64,000 nt of DNA from Adenanthera pavonina (GCA_026686845.1 JAIVEN010000023.1:14960001-15024000), one strand, 5' to 3'. Shown: positions 38,901 to 53,112, counted from the first letter of the stretch. The notes: generated from the sequence alone by a model not told the origin. A program made the numbers and translations.

Positions 38901-41900
38901 TGATAAGTTAGTTAATGTGCAACGGCAGAGGCAATTTCACTCTATTGATCTGAAAGTGATAAAGATTACAAAACATAGAAATTGTGATGAATACAGCCCG
39001 AGAATCAAGGAACAGATCATGCAAAATTAAATTTAGAAGATTCATCTAATCTGATTCTAATCCTAGATAATAGGAAAGTGGACAGGTCAAACATAAATAA
39101 CATATTAGCTACTAATGGGCCCATATTGGGCCTGGCATCCCGTCTATAGTAAGTTATTTGGGTAGTTAGTTGGAGTTGTTTGCCTAACCACTTTCTCTAT
39201 ACATACCAACGCACCAAAAGGTGAGAAGGGCAAGAATGTTAGTTAATGAATAGTCCTTTCATTTAAATCTCTCTTTCTCTCTTCTTTCCTCTCTCTTTCT
39301 ACTTTTTCATATCACAATGCATGATTCATATTTAAAGAAACATCGAGCAGCCAGAAACTATTAAGGGTACCTCACTCATTGCATCAGACACACAACACCT
39401 TATCAGATCTTCATATAAATCAGCTGATCGCTGAATTTCTGGAGCATCAGGCCAGTGTTCTAATATCAAGAGAGCATATTCACAACACCTACAATACCAA
39501 AAAAAAGAAATTAATGAAATTTCAAAACTCTTAACATATTTATTTCAGAAACATGACAGTTCATACTTCATACCTTGCACGAAGTACAGCACTACGATCA
39601 TTTTTTGCACAATCAGCTATACGAGGAAGCACACGAGCAGCTTTACAATTACGCAGCATCTAAAAGGTAGAGGGCAAAGGCAAAATTAACATATAGCAAA
39701 GAGATAGGAAGATGCATAATATACTTGAGCAGGTATATCTTACCGTTTTTATGCAATTATCTGCAGACTCTGCAATCACAAGTACAGTAATCACAACCAG
39801 CTTGAAAAGGACCTGGTTATCATATAAAAAATTAATAAAGTTTCTGGAAACATCACAATCGTGAAAATCAAAGATAAAAAAGTACACTTACTGGTATGAA
39901 CATTTCAGCACAAGGTTCAAAATCACCCAATAGTTCCTTTGACAAAAAGCATAATAGATGGCACGCCTAAAGCAAACGCAAAATACCAACAAAAAAAGGC
40001 GATTTAGCAATGAGAGATTAAAACATTGACAAAGCCCTTGGGCTTGAATAAATACTAACATTTCAATAACCATGTTGTCCTTTTATACAAGATTCCAATT
40101 TAAGCCACAAAAACCCATAAAAATGGAAACAGAGATGAAAAAGAAATTGCAACCAAACAATTTTATTGGACTCCCATAAATTCTTATCCAACTATATTCA
40201 TTTTTCTTCTTTTTTTTTTTTGAAAGGGGGATAAATATTCCATGTTAATTATGTTTGTCTTGAGAATGGAAGTATGCACGTGTTAAGCAAACAGGGGCAG
40301 TAAAGAGAGTAAAAGGGAAAATGGCAAAAAAAGAAAATGTTAATGAACCTGCTTCACAATGCTAGATCTTCGATCGGACAATTGCACGCTTAAAGGCCCA
40401 ACAAGATGCTTCAAGAGTCCCCGAAAACACGGATAGTCAGCAGCACCTAACAGAGTATTTTAAAAAAATTCCAAGATTAGAACCTCAGACCAAAAACCAG
40501 AAAAAAAAAATGTTGTAGGCTCTAATATCTCAATGAAATTCATAAATGATGAAAAGCATAGCCATTTTTCCTTAATAATTAACAGAAAAGGAAACTGATA
40601 AAAAAAAAAAGAAAGAAAAGAAAAACAGAGAACTCAGGTAGATGACAGAATTTAAAAAAACATGATTGAACTTTACAACTATTACTTTTGATTGCCAAAT
40701 AAACTCATCTATCAGAACTTATAGATGGTTCATAGCTGGACCTATTCAAAGACCAATTCATTTCTGTAATTTTTTCAAGCCATAATTTAGTGTACAAAGG
40801 CTATGTATTTAATTTAAGGCCCGCAATCAAATACCCAAATCAAATACATCTGCATACACATAAAGATCATCACAATGGAAAAGAATTCTTTCATGCCATG
40901 ATTTAGTGTGCAAAGGCTATGTATTTAATTAAAGGCCTACAATCAAATACTCAAACTACAAATTCATCTGCTACACACAAAGATCATCACAGGCATCCCT
41001 CACCCCAATCTCATATCACATATATTCTACAATGGCAAATGATATGGCCCTTTCAAACTTGAAATACCCTTGCATCATTACAACATCTAAATAAAGTTGA
41101 ATTTACAAAATCACGTATGAGCAAGCTCCGAAAAAAAATCTTATTCTAAGCATATGTAACTATGTACATACTCCAGAAAAGACAAGTAACACCAACCTCC
41201 CAAAACAAGACCTTCAACTCTCTGCATGGCACTAATACGAATTGACCAGTCCTTTTCTGGCACAAGGATAGATGCCATCTTTTCAATTTCCCTGATTAAC
41301 TCTTTTTCTGAATATACCTTAACAGGATCAATGGGTCTGTCTGTCAGATCACCTTCACCTGCTTATAATGAGAAACCAATTTAGCATTTAAAGAAGGAAT
41401 GTATACAACACAAATAGTTCAGCCAAGACAGCATCCTTCTGTAATTGTAAAAAATGTTAACAGAATAGATCTCGGGAAAATTTTCAGGCATGGGACTTCC
41501 AATGTAACTAATCCTTTTTAATAGTTTTAATTATATCATGTGTTTCCCTTGCAAAATTTTAATGCTGTCAAAATCATCTCAATTTGTCCAAAATTTGTGG
41601 TTGGCACAACTTTTGAAGTTTTTCATTGAAGAAAGGAAGAATACTAAAACTAGTCAAATCCTATGACTGCTGGAATCAAGGTTAACTAGCAAGGATCATG
41701 CAGGCCAAACTTGTGGATTCATCCCAGAATCAAATACCACATGCTAGCTACAACATCTCCAAAATTACAGAAACTGATTGAAACGTAATAACAAGATAAT
41801 CACCATTAAGTAGCGAGTTTTAATCAGAAATGTATTCCTCGCACCTAAAGAAACCTAAAAATTTGATCAGGCATGCTCAAAAAAATTATATGACATATGG

Positions 41901-44900
41901 GATATCAAGCTCACAAAATTGAAAGTAAACTATTTGTAATGCCAAACACAAATGTCTAACTTAACCACAAAATCAAGTATGTTCCAGTAGAGAGCATTTT
42001 ATCTCACATGCATACATGATAAATAAGGTATAAGCACAATTAAAGAGCTCCTAAAGCAATTAAAGACCAAGAGAGAGTGTAACAGGGAGCTGGAAAACAT
42101 AAGGACAAAATAAAAACCTCCAATGAAAATTGAATTAATACTAAATCAGAATAGCATTAACAATACAAGGATTGCAGACATTCTAACCTCCAAAAAGAGA
42201 TGTCTCCCTTGATGAACTTTTAGCCTTTGGACTACTTTTCTTGGGATTAACACTCAAAGGCTTAATCTCCTCAGTAATAAAACCACTTGCAATACCATCT
42301 GAAGAGCGAACTTTGGGTTGAATGCCCTCCAGCCTAGCATTAATATCTTTAACCTAAAACCATTGTAATGCAAAAGAAATGGAATAATAAAATCCCTCAC
42401 AGTAGTTGACTTAATAATGTAATAGGAACTTCAAGTTTCAAATCGTAAGCAATGATTGTACGTTCAATAACAATGAAATCCATAAGTAATTTTTCCTTCA
42501 ATATTTACCAAAGATGATGGAAGATTGTGACGCTGAAGTTCATCACGAAATTGAGGTCCCGCTTGAGCATACATCTCCTGAAAATAAAAATGTCAAAGCA
42601 ATTACTAACCATCTTTAAAAATTTCGAAGAAACCATTTCAGGTATGAGCAGATCAATAAATAAGCTTTCCTTATCATATATATCATGATATTAATTACTC
42701 CAGTTATTCAATCATTACTCCATAATACATGATTGTATAAATTTGATGAAAGCGGAAAAATTCAAACTTCAAAGGAACTACATCACATCAATCATCAAAC
42801 GTATGATTCTAACATCACGTACAACAACTTCTAAAAGACCCATTGCCATTACCATTATCCCATACTTCAATCTTCATACACAAAAGTGCATTATAACCAA
42901 ACAACAATTTTCTGAATTTAAGCTAAAAACAGCACACACTTTCTGACATTCTAACTTTTGTTTTCTTAATAAAATCTAAGAAACTCAAATCAACTAATGA
43001 GTACTGAGTGATATGACATCAACCGCCTTTTTCTTTGCCCATCATCATTAACTTATTAATAAAGAAAAGTCCTTTAGTGAGTGTAACAGCTAAAATGAAA
43101 CTATATGTTATAGCCACCTCAATGCACAAAATAGCTGCTTCTCTAACACCATGGTTCGGATCATTGAGCAACTGCAAAATCTAACAATTCAAATTGGAAA
43201 GTGTTAGTAACACATCTTAAAATATTTAACCATATACAAGCCATGCACTGCTTCTTTGTAAATGTCAACGACATACTGGAGGAAGAATAGCCCGTTGAAG
43301 AGTAAGCTCCGTAGATGCAAATAGACCAATTGCCGATGTGACAGTGCGTGCAAACTCCTCCCTAACTCTCCAGCTTTTGTGTGTCCAAGCAAAGGACCCT
43401 GCTCTTTCAACAATTATTGTGGGAGAAGAAACCTGCAGAACAATAAAATGAACATCTCACAATGGAAGAAAATCAAATGGTGCCAAGAAAGTAGCATAAT
43501 AAGAAATGTAAGGAAATAAGCTTAACTTTACATTTGAAAAAATTGAAATAAGGTAAAATAGCCATGTGTAGCTTAACTAACATATTCCCTTAAGAATCTT
43601 TCTTTGTGATTAAAAAAAAATTATTATAGAGAGAAAAGAAAATACACACTGCTGGAAGATCAGATATCCTAAAACGAGAACTAATAAGAGAACCTCAATA
43701 AAACAAGGAGAGCAAAAGACCTGAATGGCCTGTGATGCAGTAAAGCTCACCAATCTACATACTAGAAATAGAGGCTCCCTCAATAAACCCAAGTGCAGAG
43801 CACCAATGGGAAGCCATAAATAAAATAAAGTTCTATCCCAAAAGCAAAGAATCCCATAAGCAGCACATTGCCACAACATTATGCTCTCTTTATTACCAAA
43901 CCCTTAGTACTACTGCACTACAAAAAACCCAATTTTCACCAAAATTACCAAAAAGGTTATTCCAAAGATAAGATGGTGCAGGATAATGGAGAAGTAAATG
44001 AAACAGAGTTCATGAATCAGATCTAACAGTCCAACAGAGGACTTGACCACAGAAGGACCTTTGAGTGGCATGTCTAAGAAGATGCATCTCCCTAATTAAA
44101 AGAATAAGTATGGAACTGAATATGATACTTGCAAGAAATCAAGATTCCAGACTCCGCTATCATGACTAGATGGGAGAAAACAAGAACTCAATCAACTAAA
44201 CGGAAAGAAGTACTGAAGCTCACTGCTTTCTCTATCCTCAAAACAGCAACAATCTACTATAACAGCTTCCAGATCAACTTTTTATAGGCCTGTATTTATG
44301 CATAGGTCATGTTTGAAAGAATAGTTGCCTACAGCATCTTACTAGTACACAACACTCCAGTAATAAACTCAATAATGTGGGCATAATCGTCAATTTCACA
44401 ATATATCAAAATCTCCGTTATTGCAGTAATTGGTGTATGTGAAGCATCCCTATGTACTTGACAGCTTGCATGACAAACCCTGAAGAGATCTTATGACTAA
44501 GGCCGCAAAGAAAAACTAGGACGCCTGCTAAGAGTCACTAAAAAATAGCTAACCCCAAACCCAAGCAAGCAGTGGTCGTCACTTGAGACTCATCAGAGTT
44601 TTCATTCTTCAGAGAAGTAGGACATTTTGGCTGGTTAGAAGATTGGCTAGACATATGAATCACACATTGAAGAGTAGAACCTTCCTGTATAAATTGCTGG
44701 GGTTTTGATGCCATCGTGCTTCCTTTCCACACACTCAAAGTTGTATTCTTGGTCTCACTTTTCTATTAATGGCCAAAGTTAATAGCCTTTTAACCTCATG
44801 TCAAGTCATTCGGTATTACAAATGACTGGAACAGAAGGAACAAGCATTCTTTTTTACCTCTTTTTTTTCTAACGTGGATTCTCTACTTTTCTAGATTTGC

Positions 44901-45532
44901 CATTGCTCGCTTTCTTGCATTTGATAAAATTTTTGGAATTATAAAAAAGTACAAACTTGGGAACACATGTAACTTATCTGAGATGTATGAAGATCCAACT
45001 TAATTACTTATTCGGAATAAAAAACAGGGAAAAAGGTGTTCCCTCATCCATCAAACGCTTATATTATTCAATCACAAAAGATTCTTCCAATTCCCCACTC
45101 TGTGTTGCCACGGACTTCGAGTTCAACAAGAATTACCTAAAAATGGAGTGATAGAGAAGGATAAGAAAGAAGAGACGATAATACATCAAATATGAGTACC
45201 TCCATGAGAGTGAGCAAGAGTCTTCTAGCAGCGTCACGAACTGGTTGCTTGGCATCCCCTAAGCGATCGACAACAGCAGGAACAAGTGCATTGAAGTGAA
45301 GTTTGAAATGCTCGCCAGAGAGCACGGCAGCAGAGGCCAAAGCTTGAAGAGCACCTTGAGAGACCCGAAAGTTGTTGTCTTTCAAGAGATCCAAGCAACA
45401 ATCGACGAGGGAAGTAACCTCGGAAGAAGTGAGGCTCTTTCTGGAAGCTTCCAGAAGTTGATGGAGGCGCTCCACCCCTGCCATCCTTTCCTTGGTGTCC
45501 TTGGTGCGGGCGAGTTCCAGCGCTTCCTCCAT
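32920..45532 (-). CDS. CLASP: CLASP, microtubule plus-end/cortical associated protein
   Basis: Plant CLASP binds cortical microtubules and stabilises them at cell edges, shaping growth and division planes. Exons in order: 45532-45200, 43432-43277, 43180-43118, 42577-42509, 42353-42188, 41358-41197, 40446-40349, 39966-39892, 39812-39744, 39659-39574, 39488-39371, 37948-37850, 37769-37412, 37264-35460, 34828-34727, 34191-34087, 33975-33901, 33801-33733, 33608-33540, 33345-33244, 33081-32920. All phases match and give 1446 residues, close to the 1439 I recall for Arabidopsis CLASP. The start MEEALELARTKDTKERM is the family N-terminus; the frame extends upstream only through non-ATG codons. A TOG1 domain spans about 1-230, TOG2 about 270-500, a Ser/Arg-rich linker about 500-780 (GRMSAGRRRSFDDSQ), a third TOG-like HEAT array about 800-1035, and a C-terminal partner-binding HEAT region about 1230-1430. 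No lesions were seen. Intron 1 is 1767 bp and intron 11 is 1422 bp. Confidence 0.97.
38382..38411. repeat. Interstitial telomere-like repeat (CCCTAA)5
   Basis: Five perfect copies of CCCTAA (TTAGGG on the minus strand, the transcribed sense of CLASP) lie in CLASP intron 11, flanked by aattta and ccgg. The unit is the six-base vertebrate/Asparagales type, not the seven-base TTTAGGG usual in plants. It could be a short repair scar or a simple repeat grown from a telo-box. Confidence 0.9.
40779..40991. repeat. 116-bp direct duplication in CLASP intron 6
   Basis: Two diverged direct copies start at 40779 and 40895, both beginning gccat(a/g)atttagtgt(a/g)caaaggc and ending aaagatcatcaca. They lie between exons 6 and 7 of CLASP. 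Several substitutions and small indels separate them, so the duplication is not recent. Confidence 0.8.
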
Positions 45533-46049
45533 TGCTGAATTCAAAGAGGGGTTCGATCTGAAACCAGCAGATTCAGATCTAGGAAAAGTGCTCCTGGAAT
45601 TGCCTATCAAATTCAGCGCACAGAAATTGCGACACTGAGAAATTAAAAAGTAAAAAAAGAGTCAGAGAGAGAGAGAGAATAAAGGGGTTGATAATTGCCA
45701 GCGCTAATTTAAGAGGAAGGTCTAAGTAGAGTCCAACAGTGTTTGTGTGTGAGAGAGAAGGGGGAAATGTAGAGTGAGCGAGAGAAGGAATGCGTACGGC
45801 TAAAATTATCACAGCCTTTTTCAAAGGAGATTTTGGTAAAGAAACACTCGCAAACAGGAAACAGCGATTGAGAAGATGTAGCGAGAGAGAGAAAGAAGGA
45901 CCGACGGAGGAGGAGGAGAGGGAAGGAGGCCAGATTGACGGTGACGATGATGAACGGAAACAAATAGTATTGTGTGGATGAGATGGTTGAACAGTTGACC
46001 ACTCATATGCTCGAATTTACGGTGTAGGCCATTGTAGCCCGAGAGTAAC

Positions 46050-46608
46050 CCCGGTTTGGTGGGGGGTTGGAGAAGGGAGGGGGATCCTATTTGCAGTTTC
46101 CAATATCAAAAAATATTGGGTGCGGTGGGGCAGTAATTTTTTTTTGCTTCTGTCCTTTTTTTAAATAAAAAATATTTTTAAAAATAAAAAAATTTTAAAA
46201 AAATCTCATGAAAATATTTACATCCAATATAAAAAAATAAATATTACACTCAAGTTCCATATACCAAAAAATAAGTATAAAAAATTTTAGTATTTAATAT
46301 AAAATTATAGAGTATGAGTATAAAATATTAAAGTATAATTTTATCCTCAACACCAAAATTTTTTATACTCATTTTTAAAAATAAAAATAATAGAAAACTT
46401 CTTTAATTTTAAGAGTAAAATAATTAAATTATTATTAACTTTCTTTTCCTTCTGAATTAAATAATAAATAATTAAAATTCCTCTCATTCTCTCACCTCAA
46501 TCCCCTCCCCTTCCTTCCCCCCCCCCCCAATTTCCTCCATATCCCATCGCCCCTCCTCTTCTCTCCATTTCCTTCTCCTCCCATCTCTCATACCAAACAA
46601 ACCATAAG
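46050..46608. mobile_element. MITE-like element at the CLASP promoter
   Basis: The left end reads accccggtttggtggggggttggagaaggg and the right end ccatctctcataccaaacaaaccataagg, giving imperfect inverted termini (ggttt..ggt / acc..aaacc). A purine-rich left arm and pyrimidine-rich right arm resemble the element at 26904. It sits about 520 bp upstream of the CLASP start codon and just beyond the likely leader. The internal part is AT-rich. Boundaries are approximate and no target duplication was confirmed. Confidence 0.4.
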
Positions 46609-46851
46609 GGTGGAAACATTGGGAATTGATTGATCATCTTATCCTTATTTTCAGAATCTTTTTTAATTTAATTTTTTTTATAATATTATAGTGGGTAGAG
46701 GCACCCAAAATTCCAAATTGTGGGGCATTTTTTCACTGTTTATAGCAATAGAAAAACAATTGATTAATTAAAGTAGAAAAAAGCTTCCGATGGAAATGAT
46801 TTTGTTATAATCTCGGAAAAACGACAAATTCAGATCTTTTGACACAAAATA

Positions 46852-47112
46852 CTCCCTCTGATCTTATATATAGAAAAATTATTTATCTTAGTCCTGAATA
46901 TAAGACCCTTTATAATATACAAGATGATATTTATTATACATTTCTAAAAAATATCCCTATTTAATATATAAAAAAAAAAGAAAGAGAATAAATAAGGGTA
47001 GTTTTGAAAAAATATTGAAATTTGTGGAGAAATTGAGATAGTTAATTAGTTTTAACTTTTCTTCTTAATTCGCATGATTCGGTTAAAATGATCTTATAAG
47101 AATCGGAAGGAA
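46852..47112 (+). mobile_element. Stowaway-like MITE, copy 3
   Basis: A TA-flanked element of the 7256 family, same orientation: CTCCCTCTGATCTTATATAT at the left and ...ATCGGAAGGAA at the right. It keeps ttagtcctgaatataagaccctttataatat and gagatagttaattagttttaac. Substitutions in both termini indicate an older copy. Confidence 0.8.
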
Positions 47113-48441
47113 TACTATTTTATTTTAATTTGAATGAAAAATTTTAGATGCTGAGTAATGTTCTATTGCTGTCCTTACAACATGAAGACGCAGCTTGATA
47201 TTTATATATTTATATTTTTAAAATTAATCTTTTAAAAAATTATAACATTTATTATTGATATTTCTAAAACTATAACTTATGCTCTCCACTATTTTCTGAA
47301 GTATTTACATTGAACAAAATAATTAATTCAAAACATCTTTTAGATATCATGATTTAATTTTGGAGAGCATGTATTATATTTTAATAATGTTATAATAATT
47401 TTTTCTAAACAATTGTTATCGAACGAAAAAATACAACAATTTGATATTCAATATTGTTAGATTAGTGCTTGAATTAATCAGGTCAAGATAAAATTTTAAA
47501 ATATTTAATACTTAATTGTTTAATGTTATAAGTTGGAGTTTTAAAGTGTAATTTGTTTAGTAATATTAAAAATTAAATTTTAAAAAAATAAGCTGAAAAA
47601 GTGTAGATTTGTATATTGTTGCATTTTTAAATTTTAATTTTAATAATTTGTGGGGAGAATAATTATTATAGATTGATGATTATAATTGAAGGAATATCCA
47701 TTTGAGGGAGGTAGATTTCTGTCCAGTTCAGGTGAGAAGAATAAAAAATATATTCTATAAAAAAAAAGGAATAAAAAATATAAATGTCTTTGTCATCCAG
47801 AGCTGCTTTTCTTTCCTTTTCCACCAGAGCTGTTAGACTTTACGCTCACGCCGTATTTTCTAAACGCCAAGACCCCAAAAAAAAAAACTGAGATGACAGT
47901 AAATTAGTAATTCATAAGGATAGTGTTTTGCCATACAAAAAATTATATTATTATTGTTGGTGGTTATAATAATTTATTGTTTGGAAAATAAAATTTGTAT
48001 AAAAATACCTATATGAAAATTTTCCATTTTTTAATTCATTCTAAAAATTCAAAAGAAATAAAATTTTGACTTAAATTTCAAACTGTAATTTTGTGTATGG
48101 TTAAATTATTAATTATAAGAAATTTTAACTTAAATTTCTTTTTAACAATCTTTCCTAATTGTTATAACCATTTCTTAGTCGCTTATATTACGACCCGTGA
48201 TAAGACAACGTCAAAGTCTCGATGAAGGGTTGAACTTTTTATCCTTGGTGGGTGCACAATTATTTAAAATGCATATTAATTAATTATTGTATTATTGGCA
48301 CCAGTATGTTCATTTTCCGCTCTTGTTATCATTATATTGAGATAGACTTTTTTTTTTAAATCCGACTACGTGTAAGATATTTCTATAATTGTGTACTACA
48401 CAGCCCAAGAATGAATTACTTTAATTGTTGTGTCTAATATA

Positions 48442-48700
48442 CTCCCTCTCATCTTTAATATAAGATTATTTTAACTAAATTATGTAAATTAAGAAAGAAA
48501 ATTAAAATTAATTAACTACCTCAATTTCTCCGAAAATTTTAATATTTTTCCAAAACTACCCTTATTTATTCTCTCTCTTTTTCTCTTTGGATGCATTAAA
48601 TAGAAACATTTTTTGGAAATGTATAATAAATATCACCTCTTATATTGTAAAGGGTCTTATATTCAAGACCAAGGTAAAAATTTTTATATATAGGAGGGAG
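48442..48700 (-). mobile_element. Stowaway-like MITE, copy 4 (reverse)
   Basis: Reverse orientation of the 7256 family, flanked by TA (48440-48441 and 48701-48702). The forward strand reads CTCCCTCTCATC at the left and ATATAGGAGGGAG at the right, with ggatgcattaaatag and taaagggtcttatattc inside as reverse complements of tracts seen in copy 1. Confidence 0.85.
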
Positions 48701-51700
48701 TAATTGATAGTATATGGTTAAATACAATTATAGAGCTTTAAATAGGTGTAGACACATTCGCTAAGGTGTATTAAAAATATAAAAGAGGCTTAATTGAGAT
48801 CTAACAGTTTACTCAGACGTTTTAATTACTAATAGTACATACGCATTAATTATGTTTGTTCCATAAATATATTACATTTTTTTATGAACTCAATAAAATT
48901 AGGGACTTTTTTTTTTCATGGTATTAATAGCATCCTAGTAAATAATTAAAAATTAATTTTTTTAAAACGTAGAAATTACTCTTTTAGCTGATTTTCTTTT
49001 TTACTCTGTGATAATATTTGTACTTTATGGCTTAAGTTGGTACTAGTATTAAAGAATGTAACAATGATCGGTAAATAAAGCCCAGTTATATTACCTTAAA
49101 TGATCACCTTATTAAACATTAACTAGCTGTCATTTACTAGTAATATTTATTCAGAGGGATTAGTGCTGACTAGCTGTAAAACATTAATTTAAATTCTAAA
49201 CTTAATCGCTGATCAAACTAATATTGAAAGCAAACATCTGATCTTCAAACAAACACTGCTATTTAAAAAATAAAAAATAAATAAACCAGTCTCTCTCTTT
49301 TTTTTTAAAAGGCTGGCATTGGATGCACATTATTTAAGCCTATCAATAGTGACACATTGTCAAAGTGAGAGCTTAACGTAGAGGGTTTGATTCATTAAGG
49401 AAATAAATATTTCCGTAACATCACTATCTCATTCTAATTTTGTAATTGATTTAATTGAAGAAACTTAAAACTTATCCAAAACTAAATAATAAGGAACAGA
49501 TGACTCTGCAACTTAATTGGTTCACATTCTCATATGGCAATGATGATGGATAAGGCTCCAAAAAGAGTTGTGCCACATGATACAAGTAAGTTGAGGAATG
49601 TTAGTTCAGAGGTCTTTCAAAAGGAATCATTGTTATTGTTAATAATTATTGTTGTTTTATGAGGTTTGCTGATGAATTATAAGAAGGGAGGGAGGAGTTC
49701 TAGGATTGGAAACAGACAAGAGATAATAAAGAAGAAAAATGCTAAATAACTTGGTGACAAATTAAGCCACAGCAACAACTCGTTTTGGACATATATGAAG
49801 TTTTATGAACAATAATAGGGAAAAAACAGCCATTGATTTGTGTTGACCAATGTACAAATACAGGTACAGATATGGAATATGACACAATATAATGTGTTAA
49901 ACAAAATCAATTTTAATATTTTAGAATAAAAATATAAAGATATACAAGTAAAATTATAAATATTTGATAAATTAATGTATAAAAAATTGAGTTATAAATA
50001 AGCATTTTAGAAACAATATAAAGATATCTAAACTATAAACCAAAAAATTGAGCCATTGATCTACTATATGAGTTTTATTTTTTTTTTAAAGGTCTAAATT
50101 CATTTTGAAACCTTTTTTCTGTAAAAAACACCAATAACATGTATCAGTTACGTCTTCTTTTATGATTATCAGTTAGTATGCTGACAATATTTCGTGCCGT
50201 AAGATGACTGGTAATTCTTGTAAATGTCAATTAATTAAACCATTTTGTTGTTATGCACTTATGATAACTATAATATAATATAATGCCTTGGAAGTTTATC
50301 ATCGAAATACAGGAAAATAAAAAATCGAAAATAAGTATAAATGAATGAATTATTTTTAGATTTTTTTTTAATTTGGCACGTATGTTTAAATAAGTGTCGA
50401 TGGAGCACAACTTATTTAGATTATCTATATTTAACATGGATTCTTATTTTAAAATTGGATGCACGTTTTTAAGTATTAAAGTATGTACACATGATGTATA
50501 TAAAATCTGGACTACTTATATTTGATTTAAATGATTCAGAATTTTTGTATTTTTTATTAAATGGGTTTTTATGAACTGGTTGTTAAAAATATTATTTTTT
50601 TGTATTATCATGTTTCATTCAAATTTCAAATTAAGATAAATAATTTAAAATTAAAAAAAATAATAAGATTTATAAACGGTTCAAATCACATATGGATAAT
50701 CGTGGAATATTTTAAAAATCTATAATAAACTGCAATGTGATTTGTTCATCAGATTTCGTGCAATATACACAAATTCACCTGGTTTAATAAAATATGCACC
50801 TAGTGTATTAGGCTCATTTGCCACTTTCAAATTTTTCGCCCTCTAAATACATTGTTATATGATTGTAAAAAATCTAATTGGCAACATATTTGCTAAATGT
50901 TAATAAGCCTGAATGAATCATCTAAAACTCTTTATAATTATAAGGTCACTGTGAAGTATAAAGAGAAAATAAAGAATAAGAGTGAATAAAAGAAGAAAAT
51001 AAGCTCCATACACATACATATTATGTATGATATTTATGTCCTTTTTTTGGGGCCACTATGTATGATATTTATGTCAGTTTTCAAATTTTATAATAACCCT
51101 TATAACAAAAAATATACTAAAAATTATTATTAATGTGAGTTAGTACATTTAATTTGTTTAAGGAGGACAACGAAATCTACCATAGAATACAATAAACTTA
51201 AAAAGAGATATTTGAACTCTCTTGCTGCTTGCCTTTAAATTGGATACTTTTGGGGTCCATGTTCTGCCCTTGCTCGATCAAATTAGGTTTAAACTAGAAA
51301 AAATGTTCTTTTTTTCCCCCAAAAGAACATATTTGTGATAGTCAAAATATCTATCATATTTGAAGATCCTAAAAACTAAAATTCTCATAAAGGACCACAG
51401 CATTACTTGTGTTTCCAGACTCACTATTCATGTATTTCAAAGTTACTGCCCATGCTTCATATAAATTATAAATCTTAAATACTCCTATATTTAGAAGACT
51501 AAAATTGTGACTTGCTACGAAAATTTAGGGTTTAATAATGGTTTTGAGAAGTTTCAACAACAATTATAGTGACTTATAATTTAATTTTTGAAATTATTAA
51601 ATATCATTATTTAGTTCACATGTCCTTAAATGTCACCTTTCCGTTAAACTACCCGGTGACATCACAAATAGTTCAATCAAAGTGACTGAAATGGACTCTA

Positions 51701-53112
51701 CCCTTGCAGTTTCTGGTACAGTTACAGCAGCGAGGTTGTTCTCCAAGATGAACCAATTCTGTCTTAATCCTCACGGGTGGCATGTCATTTTCAACTTTCG
51801 TTTTATTTTTTTCCAGTCACTCACCACCAGGATAATGACGTCTATTACTTATTATTATAAATAAGTAACTTTAGGGTGGACCAACCACAATAAACCATAA
51901 TATGGACCCAGGAAAAAGGGGGGGGGGGGGGAAATTACCCAGATTCCGGCATGATTCATCTACAACAAACTTGGCTACACCTACATAGAATAAGACCAAA
52001 GCAACAACTATTTTTAATTAGATCGCTCAAAATTCGTCTCAATTCAATCATTTCCGTCGTTCATAATCACTTCAATAAAAGCATGTAAATTTAGGTTTTG
52101 GTTCGTTTTCAGGTTTTTTAAGTTTTGGAGTGGTTAGATTTTGAGACCTAAAAACAAGTAGGTCTCATAAATTTAACCGGAAAAAAATGCATGATCAGGA
52201 GTAGTCATTTGGTCTCACAAATTAATAAGTAATGCCATCTATATCTATATATCTATATTAAATTAAAGTAAAAAATGGATCCAGATGTGAGATGTGTGAA
52301 ATATATTAAAACTTCAGGCACATGATACGTTATGGACCGATCTTTGCTTATACAGCAGCCATGAGAATAATCGAAATACACAAAGGAGAAGGGAAGAGGG
52401 TGACAAAAAAGTGGAAAGGAAAGAAAATTGTCAGCAACACAGGGAGAAGAGGACGGTACTTTAAAAAAGCTGGTTCACTTCATCCAGAATTACTTCTGAG
52501 CTGTCCAGTTTGAATTCAACCCAGAGCATGTGTTCAGATGCTTCAGACTCACATGAAAACATGTCAAGCCCAACTGTCACAAACTGAATAAAGATCCCTT
52601 TTGGTTATGTCGGTATGGACAGGTGGAAAGTAGACCACCAGCCCAACCCAACCAAAGAAAATCCAAATCACTCGGACTTTCACACTGTTCTGGGCCCCGA
52701 AAACATAACGTACCCACATCATCATCTTGTTTCTCAGGTGAGGATTGGAGCTGTTCAGAGATTCTGATTTCTTAAACTGAGAATATTTAGCATGTTAAAA
52801 TGTTTATTTAACTAAGCTAAAATTCCACTCCTGTACTGTAAATTATTATGCTAGGCTAGGTTTGGATGGTACAGATGGGATAATGTTCATATGTTCTCTC
52901 TTAATGGAGGAAGTGATCATGGAATTAATGTACCCGAGCGAACTTAAATATTAGAATAAGCTCTGATCGACGAGAATGGCTTGTTCGAAATTACAAGTAA
53001 AATCAACTCAAGACTTAACCATATATATAGTAACGTACCAGTCTTATAACACTTAGAAGCGGTACGTATAAACATTCCATATATAACATATAACAACGTT
53101 GGGATTCGATGA

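Larger units (their letters stand above)
46013..53112. other. Intergenic spacer upstream of CLASP
   Basis: This holds the CLASP promoter side and about 7 kb without a recognisable gene. It contains a MITE-like element (about 46050-46608), two Stowaway copies (46852 and 48442), a 14-base G run near 51918-51931, and long AT-rich stretches (47150-48150, 49900-50700). Open frames at 50231-50437, 51682-51864 and 52322-52513 show no family motif. The last few hundred bases before 53113 would be the 3' region of the GDSL pseudogene. Confidence 0.55.

Noticed and set aside
43610..44738. Open frames in CLASP intron 1, considered as a nested gene
   Set aside because: Their peptides match no family I recognise and have no start, splice or promoter support. 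The flanking CLASP exons join cleanly without them.
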